The notes below the pieces were generated by a model. It saw only the letters and a list, made by a program, of their open reading frames with translations, was not told the DNA's origin and did no database searches. A DNA stretch of 64,000 nucleotides from the NCBI RefSeq assembly GCF_000316115.1, contig NZ_JH993797.1:3830486-3894485 (forward strand). Direction: 5' to 3'. The position numbers and the translations under genes were made by a program. Positions within the stretch are counted from its first letter, which is position 1, and each line of letters opens with the position of its first letter. Source of the DNA: Leptolyngbya sp. PCC 7375. GTDB lineage: Bacteria > Cyanobacteriota > Cyanobacteriia > Phormidesmidales > Phormidesmidaceae. Shown here in pieces: positions 35,468 to 45,221 of the stretch.

Positions 35468-35587
35468 GCTGTACGATAGCGACGATACGGCATTAGCGTT
35501 GCGCTATTGAACAGCATATATCAACCAGAATTGTTCTGGAGAATTGCTTTAATTGCAGCCTCCTGACCGTCGTCCAAATCAGGGGGA

Positions 35588-35959
35588 CTACACCAACAGC
35601 GCTTGAAGTTCACCCACAGCTCGCTTTACCTCAAGGTTCAAGATGCCTTTCTTAACCATGCGGGTAGCTAGCACCAAAAAAACAGCTTCTTCTCCACAGT
35701 TACTCAAAATGCAGTAACCGGCTTCTCCATCAATCGCAATCTGACTGACTTTGCCCCGCAATAGCTCACTACCTATCCTCTCCCCTAAGGAGACAAGGGC
35801 TGCCGACATCGCTGATACTCGCTCTTCATCCATGTGGCTTGGTAGCACAGCCACCAGGGGCAAACCATCCGGCGTGACTAATGCTACCCCTTCAATATCA
35901 TTTGTGCCACTGACAAAGTTATAGAGAGCCGCTTGGAGTTTAGCCGCATTGATGGCCAT
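35588..35959 (-). CDS. Roadblock/LC7 domain protein
   Basis: 123 residues, MglB-like fold: LQAALYNFVSGTNDIEGVAL VTPDGLPLVAVLPS region, DEERVSAMSAALVSLGERIG, and the C-terminal VFLVLATRMVKKGILNLEVK helix. Such proteins are regulators of small GTPases or multimeric scaffolds in polarity and pilus control. 120 bases upstream of the DUF4388 gene on the same strand; likely one functional pair. No MglA-type GTPase is seen in the window. Confidence 0.88.
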   Translation of the reverse strand: MAINAAKLQAALYNFVSGTNDIEGVALVTPDGLPLVAVLPSHMDEERVSAMSAALVSLGERIGSELLRGKVSQIAIDGEAGYCILSNCGEEAVFLVLATRMVKKGILNLEVKRAVGELQALLV

Positions 35960-36114
35960 AATTTACTTCGTGAATCACCCAACGTATCTACGAACAACTA
36001 TGATATAGCGTCCTCAGTAACAGCACTTGAGAGCTATTTCATAAATGAGTATTTTCTCGAACTTAACTAGTAGCACCTGTCGGCACATCTTCTAAATAAG
36101 TTCCGCTGAGCTTA

Positions 36115-37644
36115 TTACTGCATGCGATCTATCGTACGGTACTGAATCGCTTCAGCTATATGGGTAGACTCTAAACTGTCAACAGCAGCAAGATCGGCAA
36201 TTGTGCGAGCAACTTTTAAGATCCGGTCAGTGGCACGGGCTGACAACCCCAGCTTACGCACTGCGGTTTCTAATAAGGTGCGTGATGAATCGTCCAGTTG
36301 ACACCATTGACGCAGATGCCGACTTTCTAAATCGGCATTGCACTGTAGCTTAGGTTCACTCGAAAACCTAGATTGCGATCGCCATCGAGCCAACTCCACA
36401 CGCTGACGCACTTGCTCTGACGGTTCGCCCGGCTGATTTCCGGTGATTTCTTCAGGCTTTAACCGACTCACCACTACTTGCAAATCAATCCGATCCATTA
36501 AGGGACCTGACAATTTAGCCCAGTACTGTTCTCGGCTACGAGGTGTACATGTACAAGGCTGTACAGTATCACCAAAAAAACCACAGGGGCAGGGATTAGT
36601 ACTCGCTACCAACGTAAACTGGGCTGGGAATTCCACAGACTGACGCGTACGCGCAATGCTTACATAGCCATCCTCCAAAGGCTGCCGCAAAAACTCCAGC
36701 ACCTTTCGATTAAATTCCGTCAGCTCATCAAGAAAGAGAATGCCGCGATGGGCCAAAGAAATTTCTCCTGGCTTTGGAAATGTTCCACCCCCCACCAAAG
36801 ATGGACCCGATGCAGAATGATGAGGACTACGAAACGGTCGCTCAGTTACTAATGTCCCCTTATCTTTAAGCAGGCCAGCCACTGAATGAATTTGAGTAAC
36901 CTCCAGAGCTTCTTGAAAGTTCAGAGGCGGCAAAATAGTTGATAGGCGACGGGCCAACATGGTTTTACCGCTACCAGGAGGCCCTACAAATATAAGGTTA
37001 TGCCCACCTGCCGCTGCAATTTCTAACGCTCGTCTTGCCTGAGCCTGACCTTTGACATCCCGTAAATCTACTGCATGGGGTTGAGCTTTAGCCAGAGATT
37101 CACAGCCATCGATAGTAAGTGGCATCCGCTCGCCAGGATTATTCAGAAAATCGACAACATCAGCAATCACCTTAAAACCATAAACCGCAAGACCCGGTAC
37201 CACCGCCGCCTCTTGGGCATTATCCTCTGGGACAATTAGACCCTTGATCCCCAATTGAGGCGCTGCTGCTGCCATTGCCATCACACCCGCTATCGGTCTC
37301 AAGCTGCCATCAAGCGATAGCTCACCTAAAAGCAAATACCTATCTAAACTCTCTTGACTGACCAGACCTGACGCCGCCAAAATCCCAATGGCAATAGGCA
37401 AATCATAGATAGGGCCTTCTTTGCGAACATCAGCAGGCGTCAGATTTACTACAACTTTGCGCATCGGAAACGGAAAACCCGCATTTTTTAGTGACGCCTT
37501 CACACGCTCACGTGATTCTTGCACAGCTGCATCAGGCAAACCTACTATGGCAACACTCGGTAGGCCTCCTGACAAATCCACTTCCACACCAACTTTTAAG
37601 GCATCAATACCGATTAAAGACGCACTCCAGATTCTTGCCAGCAT
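36115..37644 (-). CDS. YifB/ComM family Mg-chelatase-like AAA+ ATPase
   Basis: 509 residues. An N-terminal ChlI-like/Lon-like domain (LIGIDALKVGVEVDLSGGLP, NLTPADVRKEGPIYDLPIAI), an AAA module with Walker A GPPGSGKTMLARRL and Walker B ILFLDELTEFNRKVLEFLRQ, and a C-terminal zinc-binding insert CPCGFFGDTVQPCTC with the Mg-chelatase helicase signature. ComM proteins promote branch migration during natural transformation in some bacteria. Start ATG 37644. Confidence 0.93.
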   Translation of the reverse strand: MLARIWSASLIGIDALKVGVEVDLSGGLPSVAIVGLPDAAVQESRERVKASLKNAGFPFPMRKVVVNLTPADVRKEGPIYDLPIAIGILAASGLVSQESLDRYLLLGELSLDGSLRPIAGVMAMAAAAPQLGIKGLIVPEDNAQEAAVVPGLAVYGFKVIADVVDFLNNPGERMPLTIDGCESLAKAQPHAVDLRDVKGQAQARRALEIAAAGGHNLIFVGPPGSGKTMLARRLSTILPPLNFQEALEVTQIHSVAGLLKDKGTLVTERPFRSPHHSASGPSLVGGGTFPKPGEISLAHRGILFLDELTEFNRKVLEFLRQPLEDGYVSIARTRQSVEFPAQFTLVASTNPCPCGFFGDTVQPCTCTPRSREQYWAKLSGPLMDRIDLQVVVSRLKPEEITGNQPGEPSEQVRQRVELARWRSQSRFSSEPKLQCNADLESRHLRQWCQLDDSSRTLLETAVRKLGLSARATDRILKVARTIADLAAVDSLESTHIAEAIQYRTIDRMQ

Positions 37645-38048
37645 GGTAGTCTCCTACATGTTTACGTAGAATGCCCAAGCATATAAATAGTGCGACTTGA
37701 CCAGTGCAATTTGGGTAACTGATTTGCTCAGAAAGCTACATACCACAAATACTTTAGTATTCTCGATGAATAGAGACTAAGCTGCACACCATCGGCTTCA
37801 ATGAAAAATGTCCCCTATCATTGAGGTGTTTGAACTGGGCCGGTCATATTGAATTGAATTGTGTAGAGCTGCGTGTGTAGTCACTTCCGGCTAAAGAGGC
37901 TCTGATTAGAACTAGGATCACAGTTATGAGCCATGAAGTATGGTATCTGCATACTAGACAGTTGAATGACAAATGTGACTCTCCATCGATGTCCAGAGAA
38001 GCAATGCCTGCAACATCCCTTACACATATCAATCAGTTTTAAGAAATC
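37645..38048. other. Divergent intergenic region, 404 bases
   Basis: Between the yifB-type gene (-) and the 38049 gene (+). AT-rich with no convincing gene; short open frames at 37844-38117 lack coding character. No RNA structure was recognised. Confidence 0.4.
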
Positions 38049-38396
38049 ATGCTGACGACTTCCAACTCCGCTGACGTCGCCATAACTATGCGCGAAAAGC
38101 AGCTCGCAGATGAGCACATGCAGGATGTGGAACTCTTATTAGAAAACATGTTTCTACGGGAAGAAGCAACGTTACAGCTTGTTTTGGACCGCCTCTATGA
38201 CATCGGCTCCAATAACCTCATAAATTATCGCGTCAAACCTCGTCGTCTCAACCGCCTCATGAAGTGGATCGCTCGCCTCACCAAACCAGCATTCCACTAC
38301 TTGGCTGTGCGCTGGTCAAAGAAAAATTGCCCAAAATTAATCGCCGATTGGTTATACAGCCAAGTTCAGTTTCCTAAACCACCTGTAGGCAGCTAA
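38049..38396 (+). CDS. Conserved hypothetical protein
   Basis: 115 residues, mostly helical and basic in its C-terminal half (RVKPRRLNRLMKWIARLTKP, then LADWLYSQVQF-like IADWLYSQVQF). The N-terminal part (EHMQDVELLLENMFLREEAT) predicts a helix pair. No signal peptide. Looks like a small cyanobacterial protein of unknown function; the first Met is not backed by a good ribosome site. Confidence 0.65.
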   Translation: MLTTSNSADVAITMREKQLADEHMQDVELLLENMFLREEATLQLVLDRLYDIGSNNLINYRVKPRRLNRLMKWIARLTKPAFHYLAVRWSKKNCPKLIADWLYSQVQFPKPPVGS

Positions 38397-38569
38397 ACAG
38401 TTCTCAGAAAGTTAGGTTAAGAAAAATCGTCCATGGGATGCAGCTAATACCATTGGACGGAGAATATTCATCACACACAATTTAAGACTCACCCATCTCT
38501 TCAAAATCTTCGCTTTCTTGAGGCATCACGACCCCTTACAATGCGAAGCGCTGTGCCCATCAACACACC

Positions 38570-38914
38570 ATGAGTGACGACACAATTTTTGGCAAAATTA
38601 TTCGCAAAGAAATTCCCGCAGACATCGTCTACGAAGATGATCTGTGTCTAGCCTTTCGCGATATCAACCCCCAAGCCCCGACTCACATATTAGTTATTCC
38701 TAAAAAAATAATTCCAAAACTGCCAGATGCCATGGTTGAGGATAAAGAATTATTGGGGCATATGTTACTAACTGTAAATTCAATCGCTGATACCGAAGGC
38801 TTGAGTAACGGATATCGAGTAGTTATCAATACTGGCCAAGATGGCGGACAAACGGTCTTCCATCTCCATATGCATCTATTGGGTGGACGTTCATTAGCTT
38901 GGCCACCTGGATAA
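38570..38914 (+). CDS. HIT family nucleotide hydrolase (HINT-like)
   Basis: 114 residues. The histidine triad HLHMHLLGGR is at the C-terminus, and the N-terminus reads DDTIFGKIIRKEIPADIVYE followed by AFRDINPQAPTHILVIPKK. Purine nucleoside phosphoramidase-type activity expected. Full length for HINT. Confidence 0.93.
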   Translation: MSDDTIFGKIIRKEIPADIVYEDDLCLAFRDINPQAPTHILVIPKKIIPKLPDAMVEDKELLGHMLLTVNSIADTEGLSNGYRVVINTGQDGGQTVFHLHMHLLGGRSLAWPPG

Positions 38915-39031
38915 ATTCGAACAATGAGCAACCAATCATTTTTTACGTAGAAATGTGTCGATCCGGAAAGTTTCGTATCGTACCCCTACAATGCGCTAAG
39001 CATATTTACTAATCTTATAAACGAGTCTTCA

Positions 39032-39060
39032 TTTACGTAATTTGCTGCAGAGAGTAAATT
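39032..39060 (+). promoter_or_regulatory. Candidate promoter of canonical psbA
   Basis: TTTACG (39032-39037), a 17-base spacer and TAAATT (39055-39060). It shares the -10 of the variant psbA promoter but not its near-consensus -35, and lacks the TetR-type repeats. The transcription start would be near 39067, leaving a leader of about 54 bases. Confidence 0.55.
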
Positions 39061-39120
39061 ATTTATCTTTGTTTGCCTTCACAGTGATGTTGACTCATGT
39101 TCATAACTTCTATCATCACT

Positions 39121-40203
39121 ATGACTTCTACTTTGCAATCCCGTGAACGGGCTGGCATGTGGGAGCAGTATTGTCAGTGGGTTACTAGTACTGACAACCG
39201 CATTTATGTTGGTTGGTTCGGCACTTTGATGATCCCTACTCTGCTAGCTGCTACTGCTTGCTTTGTCATCGCATTCATCGCTGCTCCTCCTGTTGATATT
39301 GACGGTATCCGTGAGCCCGTTGCTGGTTCTTTACTACTTGGCAACAACATCATTTCCGGTGCTGTAATTCCTTCTTCCAACGCTATCGGTCTACATTTCT
39401 ACCCCATCTGGGAAGCGGCTTCTCTAGATGAGTGGTTGTATAACGGTGGCCCTTACCAGCTGGTCATTTTCCACTTCCTTATTGGCTGCTTTGCCTACAT
39501 GGGTCGTCAGTGGGAACTGTCCTATCGCTTGGGTATGCGTCCTTGGATCTGTGTTGCTTACTCCGCACCTTTGGCGTCTGCAACTGCAGTATTCTTGATC
39601 TACCCCATCGGTCAGGGTTCTTTCTCGGATGGTATGCCTCTGGGTATTTCCGGTACCTTCAACTTCATGCTTGTCTTCCAAGCTGAGCACAACATCCTGA
39701 TGCACCCCTTCCACATGCTTGGTGTGGCGGGTGTCTTCGGAGGGTCTTTGTTCTCCGCAATGCATGGTTCTCTGGTAACGTCCTCCTTGGTTCGTGAGAC
39801 CACTGAGACTGAGTCCCAGAACTATGGATACAAGTTTGGTCAGGAAGAAGAGACGTACAACATCGTTGCAGCCCACGGCTACTTCGGTCGTTTGATCTTC
39901 CAGTATGCATCCTTCAACAACAGCCGTTCCTTGCACTTCTTCTTGGGTACTTGGCCCGTTGTTTGTATCTGGTTCACCGCACTGGGCATCAGCACCATGG
40001 CGTTCAATCTGAATGGCTTTAACTTTAACCAGTCTATTTTGGACTCCCAGGGTCGTGTCGTCAGCACTTGGGCTGACGTGATCAACCGTGCCAACCTAGG
40101 TATGGAAGTAATGCACGAGCGTAATGCTCACAACTTCCCTCTAGATTTGGCGGCTGGTGCTGAAGTACCTGTTGCATTGAGCGCTCCTGCAATCAATGGC
40201 TAA
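39121..40203 (+). CDS. psbA: Photosystem II D1 protein, canonical form
   Basis: 360-residue D1. ATG 39121 (MTSTLQSRERAGMWEQY) is the genuine start; the in-frame ATG at 39097 would add eight residues not seen in D1. The QB loop is normal (LIFQYASFNNSRSLHFF, with Ser264 and Phe265). Gln130 marks the low-light type, against Glu130 in the variant at 5482-6579. Mn ligands are present (Asp170, Glu189, His332, Glu333, His337, Asp342) and C-terminal processing would occur after Ala344. Strong terminator follows. Confidence 0.97.
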   Translation: MTSTLQSRERAGMWEQYCQWVTSTDNRIYVGWFGTLMIPTLLAATACFVIAFIAAPPVDIDGIREPVAGSLLLGNNIISGAVIPSSNAIGLHFYPIWEAASLDEWLYNGGPYQLVIFHFLIGCFAYMGRQWELSYRLGMRPWICVAYSAPLASATAVFLIYPIGQGSFSDGMPLGISGTFNFMLVFQAEHNILMHPFHMLGVAGVFGGSLFSAMHGSLVTSSLVRETTETESQNYGYKFGQEEETYNIVAAHGYFGRLIFQYASFNNSRSLHFFLGTWPVVCIWFTALGISTMAFNLNGFNFNQSILDSQGRVVSTWADVINRANLGMEVMHERNAHNFPLDLAAGAEVPVALSAPAING

Positions 40204-40238
40204 GTACTTTAGTCTTGGCTAAGTTGTAAGGCTAAGCT

Positions 40239-40273
40239 AAAAAGAGTGGCTCCTTTACGGAGCCACTCTTTTT
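40239..40273 (+). terminator. Intrinsic terminator of canonical psbA
   Basis: Perfect 15-bp arms AAAAAGAGTGGCTCC (40239-40253) and GGAGCCACTCTTTTT (40259-40273) with a five-base loop and T tract. Confidence 0.92.
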
Positions 40274-40325
40274 ATTGATTTAAAGCTAACTCACACCCTC
40301 CGCATGAAGCACATGACCACCACAC

Positions 40326-42437
40326 CTAAGCTAGTCTGACAGACGAATCAGCCAGAATTTGCCTAACCTGTGCGTGGGTTAAATTCGGGTTTGCATCCAG
40401 CATCAGGGCAACTACACCGGCAACGTGCGGTGTTGCCATAGATGTTCCACTAGAGAAACCGTAGGTATTATTGGGTGTTGTTGAATAGACACGAACCCCT
40501 GGGGCAACTACATGCTGGAGATCGCTATTATTGCCAGGGCGATTGGAGAATCTAGCAATATCTTGATTAATATCAACAGCGCCCACGGAAATACCATACT
40601 GTGTCGCATATCGGGCCGGATTACCTGGGAACGGTAGCCCATTACCATTAGCATCCCCATTACCAGATGCACTCACCGTGATGACATTATTGCTAGCAGC
40701 ATAGGCTAAGGCAGCTTGTATCTCCGGCGAATCAGTCCAGCCGAGGCTCATATTAATCACATCTGCACCGTTATCCACTGCGTAACGAATAGCTTGGGCC
40801 AGATTACCAGCATTAAGGAATCTGCCACCTGAAACATCTCCCATACGAATCGCCATGATGCTGGATTCATGGGCGACGCCTGTCACACCTACACCGTTAT
40901 TAGCAGCGGCGATGGTGCCTGCCACATGGGTACCATGGCCCTGACCCGAATCGTTGGTTCCAGGCAAAACGTTGTTATTGTTTTGCCCCACTCCAAAGTT
41001 CCAACCGTTGATATCGTCGATGTAGCCATTGCCATCATCATCGACACCATTATTAGGGATCTCGTCAGTATTGACCCAAATGTTATCGCGCAAATCAGCA
41101 TGATTAATATCTACCCCTGAGTCAATAACAGCGACGACCACTCCATCGCCGTTATATCCTCGAGCCCAGGCTTCCGGTGCATTCACCAAATCAAGGCCCC
41201 AGTTATTACCACCTAGATTTGCAACATCAGGTAGGGACGTAGCCTGGCCCAAAGCACGGGCTACGGCATCCGCTGCATTAACCAGCCCATAACCATAGAC
41301 ATTGCTAAATGACGATGGGGATGCTGTCACTTCAGCAGCATTCAACGTCAAACGATAGTTAGTGTTCGCAGTTGCATAGGGAAAGACACGAATATAGTAG
41401 GTACCTGCCGCCAAAGGCCGATTGATTGATTCAGAACTTGAACCCGGTGCCCAAGACTGCCCAACCAACTGTCCAAGGCTATTGAATAGCTGTACATCGG
41501 CATCCGCACTTAGCCCTGTGAGTTCTAAGCTGAAGTTGCTATTTTGGCTGAGGCTAAAGCGATAGAAATCGTTGGCGTCGCCATTGCCGATAAAGTCTTG
41601 AAAAGACCGGCTGCTGCCCAGCGTGCCAATATTACGAGCAGTCCTAAAGGTATTGCCTGCATTGTCTGGTATTGATAGCACATTGGCAGCCACTGCCAGA
41701 CGATAGGTTGAATCTCCTCCAGCTGAGGAGACTCGAATGTAATAATCACCGGCATCTACAGCCTGCGTCATTTCCTCTGATGCCAGACCTTCACCATAGG
41801 AAGCTTCCAGGACTTTGCCATCACGATTGAGCAATTCGATATCCGCATTTGCCGTGAGGCCAGTTAATGCCAGCCTTAAACGACTGCGCTGCGTCAGGCT
41901 AAAGCGGTAGTAGTCATTTGCATCCGCTGCGCCCACAAAATCTTGAACTGTTTGATTACTACTCAAGACACCAAGATTATGGGCTGTTGTGAGCGTATTA
42001 CCAGCTCTATCGGCCTGCTCAGTAGCTATTGCATCCTCTTGTGTTGCATAGCCTCCGTTGAGCAAAGTATCGAGGGAGCCATCTATATTTCTTGTGAGTG
42101 CTCCCACTAGTCCTGTTAGCCAATCACTATCTGCCAAGGAACCGGATGAAGAGTCAATAGTTTGTTCGGGCAGGTATTCTACCCTTCTGGTCAACCCATT
42201 CCTCAACGTTGGATGAATGGAATCTAAAAACTCCTCATTCGTAATAGCAGTTAGAAAATCTGCGGTTTGATCCAAATTTGTAATGTCAAGCGCTTCAGCC
42301 AGATGAGTTAAGTCCTCTGGAGCAGGAGCGATAGTTTGTAAACGCTCTTGTAAAAAAGGAGTAGCATCATCGCTTATCGGCTGTGTGAGATCGGCAGCAA
42401 GACTTTCAGGAGAAAACGTCTCATTCAAGAACGCCAT
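40326..42437 (-). CDS. Subtilisin-like serine protease with two PPC domains
   Basis: 703 residues. Order: an N-terminal region of about 130 residues of unknown fold, two pre-peptidase C-terminal (PPC) beta domains at about 140-250 and 262-370 (each with the DFVGAADANDYYRFSL / DFIGNGDANDFYRFSL pattern and DYYIRVSS / TYYIRVFP), then an S8 catalytic domain at about 405-703 with Asp in VIDSGVDINHADL, His in GHGTHVAGT, and Ser in SGTSMATPHVAG. There is no Sec signal peptide, so if secreted it must use another route. PPC placed before the protease is the reverse of the usual order. Confidence 0.9.
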   Translation of the reverse strand: MAFLNETFSPESLAADLTQPISDDATPFLQERLQTIAPAPEDLTHLAEALDITNLDQTADFLTAITNEEFLDSIHPTLRNGLTRRVEYLPEQTIDSSSGSLADSDWLTGLVGALTRNIDGSLDTLLNGGYATQEDAIATEQADRAGNTLTTAHNLGVLSSNQTVQDFVGAADANDYYRFSLTQRSRLRLALTGLTANADIELLNRDGKVLEASYGEGLASEEMTQAVDAGDYYIRVSSAGGDSTYRLAVAANVLSIPDNAGNTFRTARNIGTLGSSRSFQDFIGNGDANDFYRFSLSQNSNFSLELTGLSADADVQLFNSLGQLVGQSWAPGSSSESINRPLAAGTYYIRVFPYATANTNYRLTLNAAEVTASPSSFSNVYGYGLVNAADAVARALGQATSLPDVANLGGNNWGLDLVNAPEAWARGYNGDGVVVAVIDSGVDINHADLRDNIWVNTDEIPNNGVDDDGNGYIDDINGWNFGVGQNNNNVLPGTNDSGQGHGTHVAGTIAAANNGVGVTGVAHESSIMAIRMGDVSGGRFLNAGNLAQAIRYAVDNGADVINMSLGWTDSPEIQAALAYAASNNVITVSASGNGDANGNGLPFPGNPARYATQYGISVGAVDINQDIARFSNRPGNNSDLQHVVAPGVRVYSTTPNNTYGFSSGTSMATPHVAGVVALMLDANPNLTHAQVRQILADSSVRLA

Positions 42438-42765
42438 AGTTCTTTACTTACAAGCATTTTTAATACATCAAGTGAAATCAGTAGATGAAACAGACATTCC
42501 CATGTGCCACATACTGCAGACGGGGCAATCTAGACAGCAAGGTTAACCAAAACAGCTAAAACTGGCTTTTGGAAACCCACAAATCTGTCAAAATAATATT
42601 TTGCTGAGAAGTTTATTCTTATACGCAGATTAGCACGCTCAAAAAAAGTTCGCCTTGCGGCTTTATGCAGACATAGCCGTAGAAACGAGCAAAAAAGTTC
42701 CGGATTTTACGAATCTTCGAAAAAATTTGGTCTAAAAAATTCTGATATAGGTCAATCCTGTTAGA
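42438..42765. other. Intergenic region, 328 bases
   Basis: Between the protease gene start and the rnhA stop, both on the minus strand. AT-rich with no gene; presumably the protease promoter. No structure was recognised. Confidence 0.4.
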
Positions 42766-43632
42766 TCAATACAGGGAATCTAGTCTTTCTAACTGCCAAA
42801 AATCTTTGTCGGAACCATTGCCACCCACCTGTGCAACAGACCAATTTCGCCAAGTCCATTGCGCTCCACGCTTAGCAATATCGCTAACGGTCTCATTCAC
42901 TAAGTCGGCCAGTTCTTGCGTCGTGATTAGATATCCGTGTTCAGCCAACGTATCGGCCATTTGCAAACGGTTAAGGATGTGGCTAAGCCGCTGTAATGTA
43001 TCGCCAGCTTCGGTATTCATTTGATTCTGTCGGTCTGGAGCATCAGCTGTCATGCGATCGCAATCCGCCTCTTCACTTTTTGGCCCATTGTCTGCCGTAC
43101 GGGTCGATGACAATTGCTTACTCGCTAAGACTTTAGCCGTAAGCTGTTTTAAGCGAATTGATTGCTTATGGGAGTAAGCACGGGCAATTTCATCGCAGCG
43201 TTCATTACCCACATTACCTGCATGCCCTTTTACATAACGCCAATCAATGTCAATGCCTTGGGACGTTGCTAGCTCCTGCTTTAATTTATCCAACGTCATC
43301 CATAGATCTTGGTTCAGCACCGCTTTGCCAGCAGATGTTTTCCAACCTTTGCGTTTCCAACCTGACATCCACTGGGTGATGCCTTGAATCAAATATTTAC
43401 TGTCGGTATTCAGTTCTATGGGGCTGTCATAGTCGTTGTGTTGGAGAAACTGAAGCGCCGCGATCGCAGCTTGCATTTCCATGCGATTATTCGTCGTCTC
43501 CGAGGCGTGTCCTCCCATTTCATGCACTTGCCCATCAACAAAATAAATCACCGTACCCCAACCCCCAGGCCCAGGATTTCCTGAACAAGCACCGTCGGTA
43601 TATACCGCCTTAATTGTAGGCAAATCGGTCAT
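42766..43632 (-). CDS. rnhA: Ribonuclease HI with C-terminal extension
   Basis: Removes RNA from RNA-DNA hybrids. 288 residues from ATG 43632 (AAGGAT ribosome site upstream; TTG 43647 also open). Catalytic residues: Asp in VYTDGACSGNPGPGG, Glu in NRMEMQAAI, Asp in LNTDSKYLIQG, Asp in GNERCDEIA. After residue 155 comes a linker and a ~130-residue C-terminal domain (NRLQMADTLAEHGYLITTQE, then RNWSVAQVGG), a cyanobacterial extension of unknown role. Confidence 0.93.
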   Translation of the reverse strand: MTDLPTIKAVYTDGACSGNPGPGGWGTVIYFVDGQVHEMGGHASETTNNRMEMQAAIAALQFLQHNDYDSPIELNTDSKYLIQGITQWMSGWKRKGWKTSAGKAVLNQDLWMTLDKLKQELATSQGIDIDWRYVKGHAGNVGNERCDEIARAYSHKQSIRLKQLTAKVLASKQLSSTRTADNGPKSEEADCDRMTADAPDRQNQMNTEAGDTLQRLSHILNRLQMADTLAEHGYLITTQELADLVNETVSDIAKRGAQWTWRNWSVAQVGGNGSDKDFWQLERLDSLY

Positions 43633-43949
43633 CGTGAAATCCTTCAAGTACAGGGGAAATGGGGAGTAGGGTATGAGCTATGGCTCGATAATTACGCAAA
43701 GCAAATAGTTGCCTTAAAAACCCTATGCATCATAGCGGTGATTTACAGGATTGCTCATTAAATACACAGAAAAATCCCCCATGGAGAAATATTGCCAAAG
43801 CAATCTCCAGTCCCCATTGCCCCCTGCTGCCCCTTCTTTTAATCACACTGATAAGTAAAACTTTGTACTCAGAGCTCTAAAGATATGGGATAAGGATTAA
43901 AGGGTATTTTCAGCAAATGCCCAGGAGCACGTATGAAGGACGAAGGACA
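43633..43949. other. Divergent intergenic region, 317 bases
   Basis: Between rnhA (-) and the beta-carbonic anhydrase gene (+). No gene recognised; contains purine-rich and C-rich tracts and no clear promoter. Confidence 0.4.
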
Positions 43950-44681
43950 ATGAAAAAATTAATGCGCGGTCTGCGTCAGTTTCAAGATACCTACGTTCCT
44001 TCCCATAAGAAACTGATGGCGACCCTGGCCAAAGGTCAAAGTCCCAATACTCTATTTATTACTTGTTCCGACTCGCGAGTACAACCAGAGCTCATTACCC
44101 AAGCTGAACTCGGTGAACTATTTGTCATTCGTAATGCAGGCAATATCGTCCCTCCTTTTGGCGCTACCAATGGTGGTGAAGGGGCGACCATTGAATATGC
44201 TGTCAAATCCTTAAACGTTAATCACATCATTGTTTGTGGTCATTCTAGCTGTGGTGCGATGAAAGGATTGCTACAGATAGGTCAGCTGGAAGAAAAAATG
44301 CCTTTGGTCTACAACTGGCTAATCCATACAGAAGCTACCCGTCAGCTGGTTGAAGACAATTACAACGACTTAGAAAAGTCTGACAAGCTGGATATGCTGG
44401 TGGCTGAGAATGTCCTCACTCAAATCGAAAATTTGCGCACCTATCCAGCCGTCCGTTCTATGCTCCATAGAGGCAACCTATCTCTCCATGGCTGGATTTA
44501 CAACATCAATGATGGCAGTATCTTAGCCTACGATTCTGAGCGTCATGCTTTCGTTGCACCCTTTAGCGAGCTAGGCAGGGCCCTCAATAATAATGGAGGT
44601 GCCCATGCTGTATCCCAGATGCCAGGGGAAAATCGGTTGGCACGAGCACAGGCTGAGAGAATTTTTAAGGGCTCTTACTAA
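43950..44681 (+). CDS. Beta-carbonic anhydrase
   Basis: Interconverts CO2 and bicarbonate. 243 residues from ATG 43950, with GAAGGA nine bases upstream; ATG-like start at 43917 is earlier but adds a hydrophilic leader. Zinc ligands and catalytic residues: CSDSRVQPE (Cys, Asp, Arg), then CGHSSCGAMKG (His, Cys). Also NAGNIVPPFG. Probably the IcfA/CcaA type, though its C-terminal extension is short. Overlaps the convergent CYTH gene by four bases. Confidence 0.93.
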   Translation: MKKLMRGLRQFQDTYVPSHKKLMATLAKGQSPNTLFITCSDSRVQPELITQAELGELFVIRNAGNIVPPFGATNGGEGATIEYAVKSLNVNHIIVCGHSSCGAMKGLLQIGQLEEKMPLVYNWLIHTEATRQLVEDNYNDLEKSDKLDMLVAENVLTQIENLRTYPAVRSMLHRGNLSLHGWIYNINDGSILAYDSERHAFVAPFSELGRALNNNGGAHAVSQMPGENRLARAQAERIFKGSY

Positions 44682-45148
44682 GCCCCCCAATCTCTAAACG
44701 GGTTCTTGACCAGGTTGGAATTGTAATACCGAGGATCTCCTGTCACCTCCTGGCCAATCCAGGTGGGCAGCTCTATTGTTTGCCCAACGTGGGTTAATTC
44801 TACTTCTGCCAGAATCAGGCCCTGATTCTCTCCTAAAAATTCATCAACTTCCCAAACGACTGCTGCCATTGGGATTCGGTACCGGTTTTTCTCAACAAAA
44901 GGCTTTTGGCATAGTTCCGCCAGCATTGCCTGGGCATCAACGATAGGAATTTCGTATTCAAACTCCGAGCGACTCATACCCACTACGGGTCCTTTTAGGG
45001 TGAGATATCCCTGCTCACCAATAATCCGCACCCGCACAGTTTGTTTTCCCTGGGTAGGAACATATCCCTGGCAGTAATAACGTCCTTCTGCCAAATCCCG
45101 CCAGGTGTCGCCCTGCACCAGAAATTTCCGTTCGATTTCTTTAGCCAT
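44678..45148 (-). CDS. CYTH domain protein (triphosphate tunnel metalloenzyme)
   Basis: 156 residues starting MAKEIERKFLVQGD, the ExExK signature of the CYTH superfamily, which hydrolyses triphosphates or forms cyclic nucleotides. Further tunnel strands: VRVRIIGEQGYLTLKG, WEVDEFLGENQGLILAEVEL. Most bacterial members are inorganic tripolyphosphatases. Convergent with the carbonic anhydrase gene, overlapping at the stop codons. Confidence 0.9.
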   Translation of the reverse strand: MAKEIERKFLVQGDTWRDLAEGRYYCQGYVPTQGKQTVRVRIIGEQGYLTLKGPVVGMSRSEFEYEIPIVDAQAMLAELCQKPFVEKNRYRIPMAAVVWEVDEFLGENQGLILAEVELTHVGQTIELPTWIGQEVTGDPRYYNSNLVKNPFRDWGA

Positions 45149-45178
45149 TGAATTTCCGTTCGAGACGTAGGGACGTTG

Positions 45179-45212
45179 CGTGTAGGGGCGTTCCGTGGAA
45201 CGCCCCTACACG
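45179..45212. repeat. Dispersed palindrome
   Basis: Perfect arms CGTGTAGGGGCGTTCC (45179-45194) and GGAACGCCCCTACACG (45197-45212) with a two-base centre. Lies between the CYTH and PfkB-kinase genes and could terminate the latter's transcript (minus strand). Confidence 0.85.
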
Positions 45213-45221
45213 TATATATTG

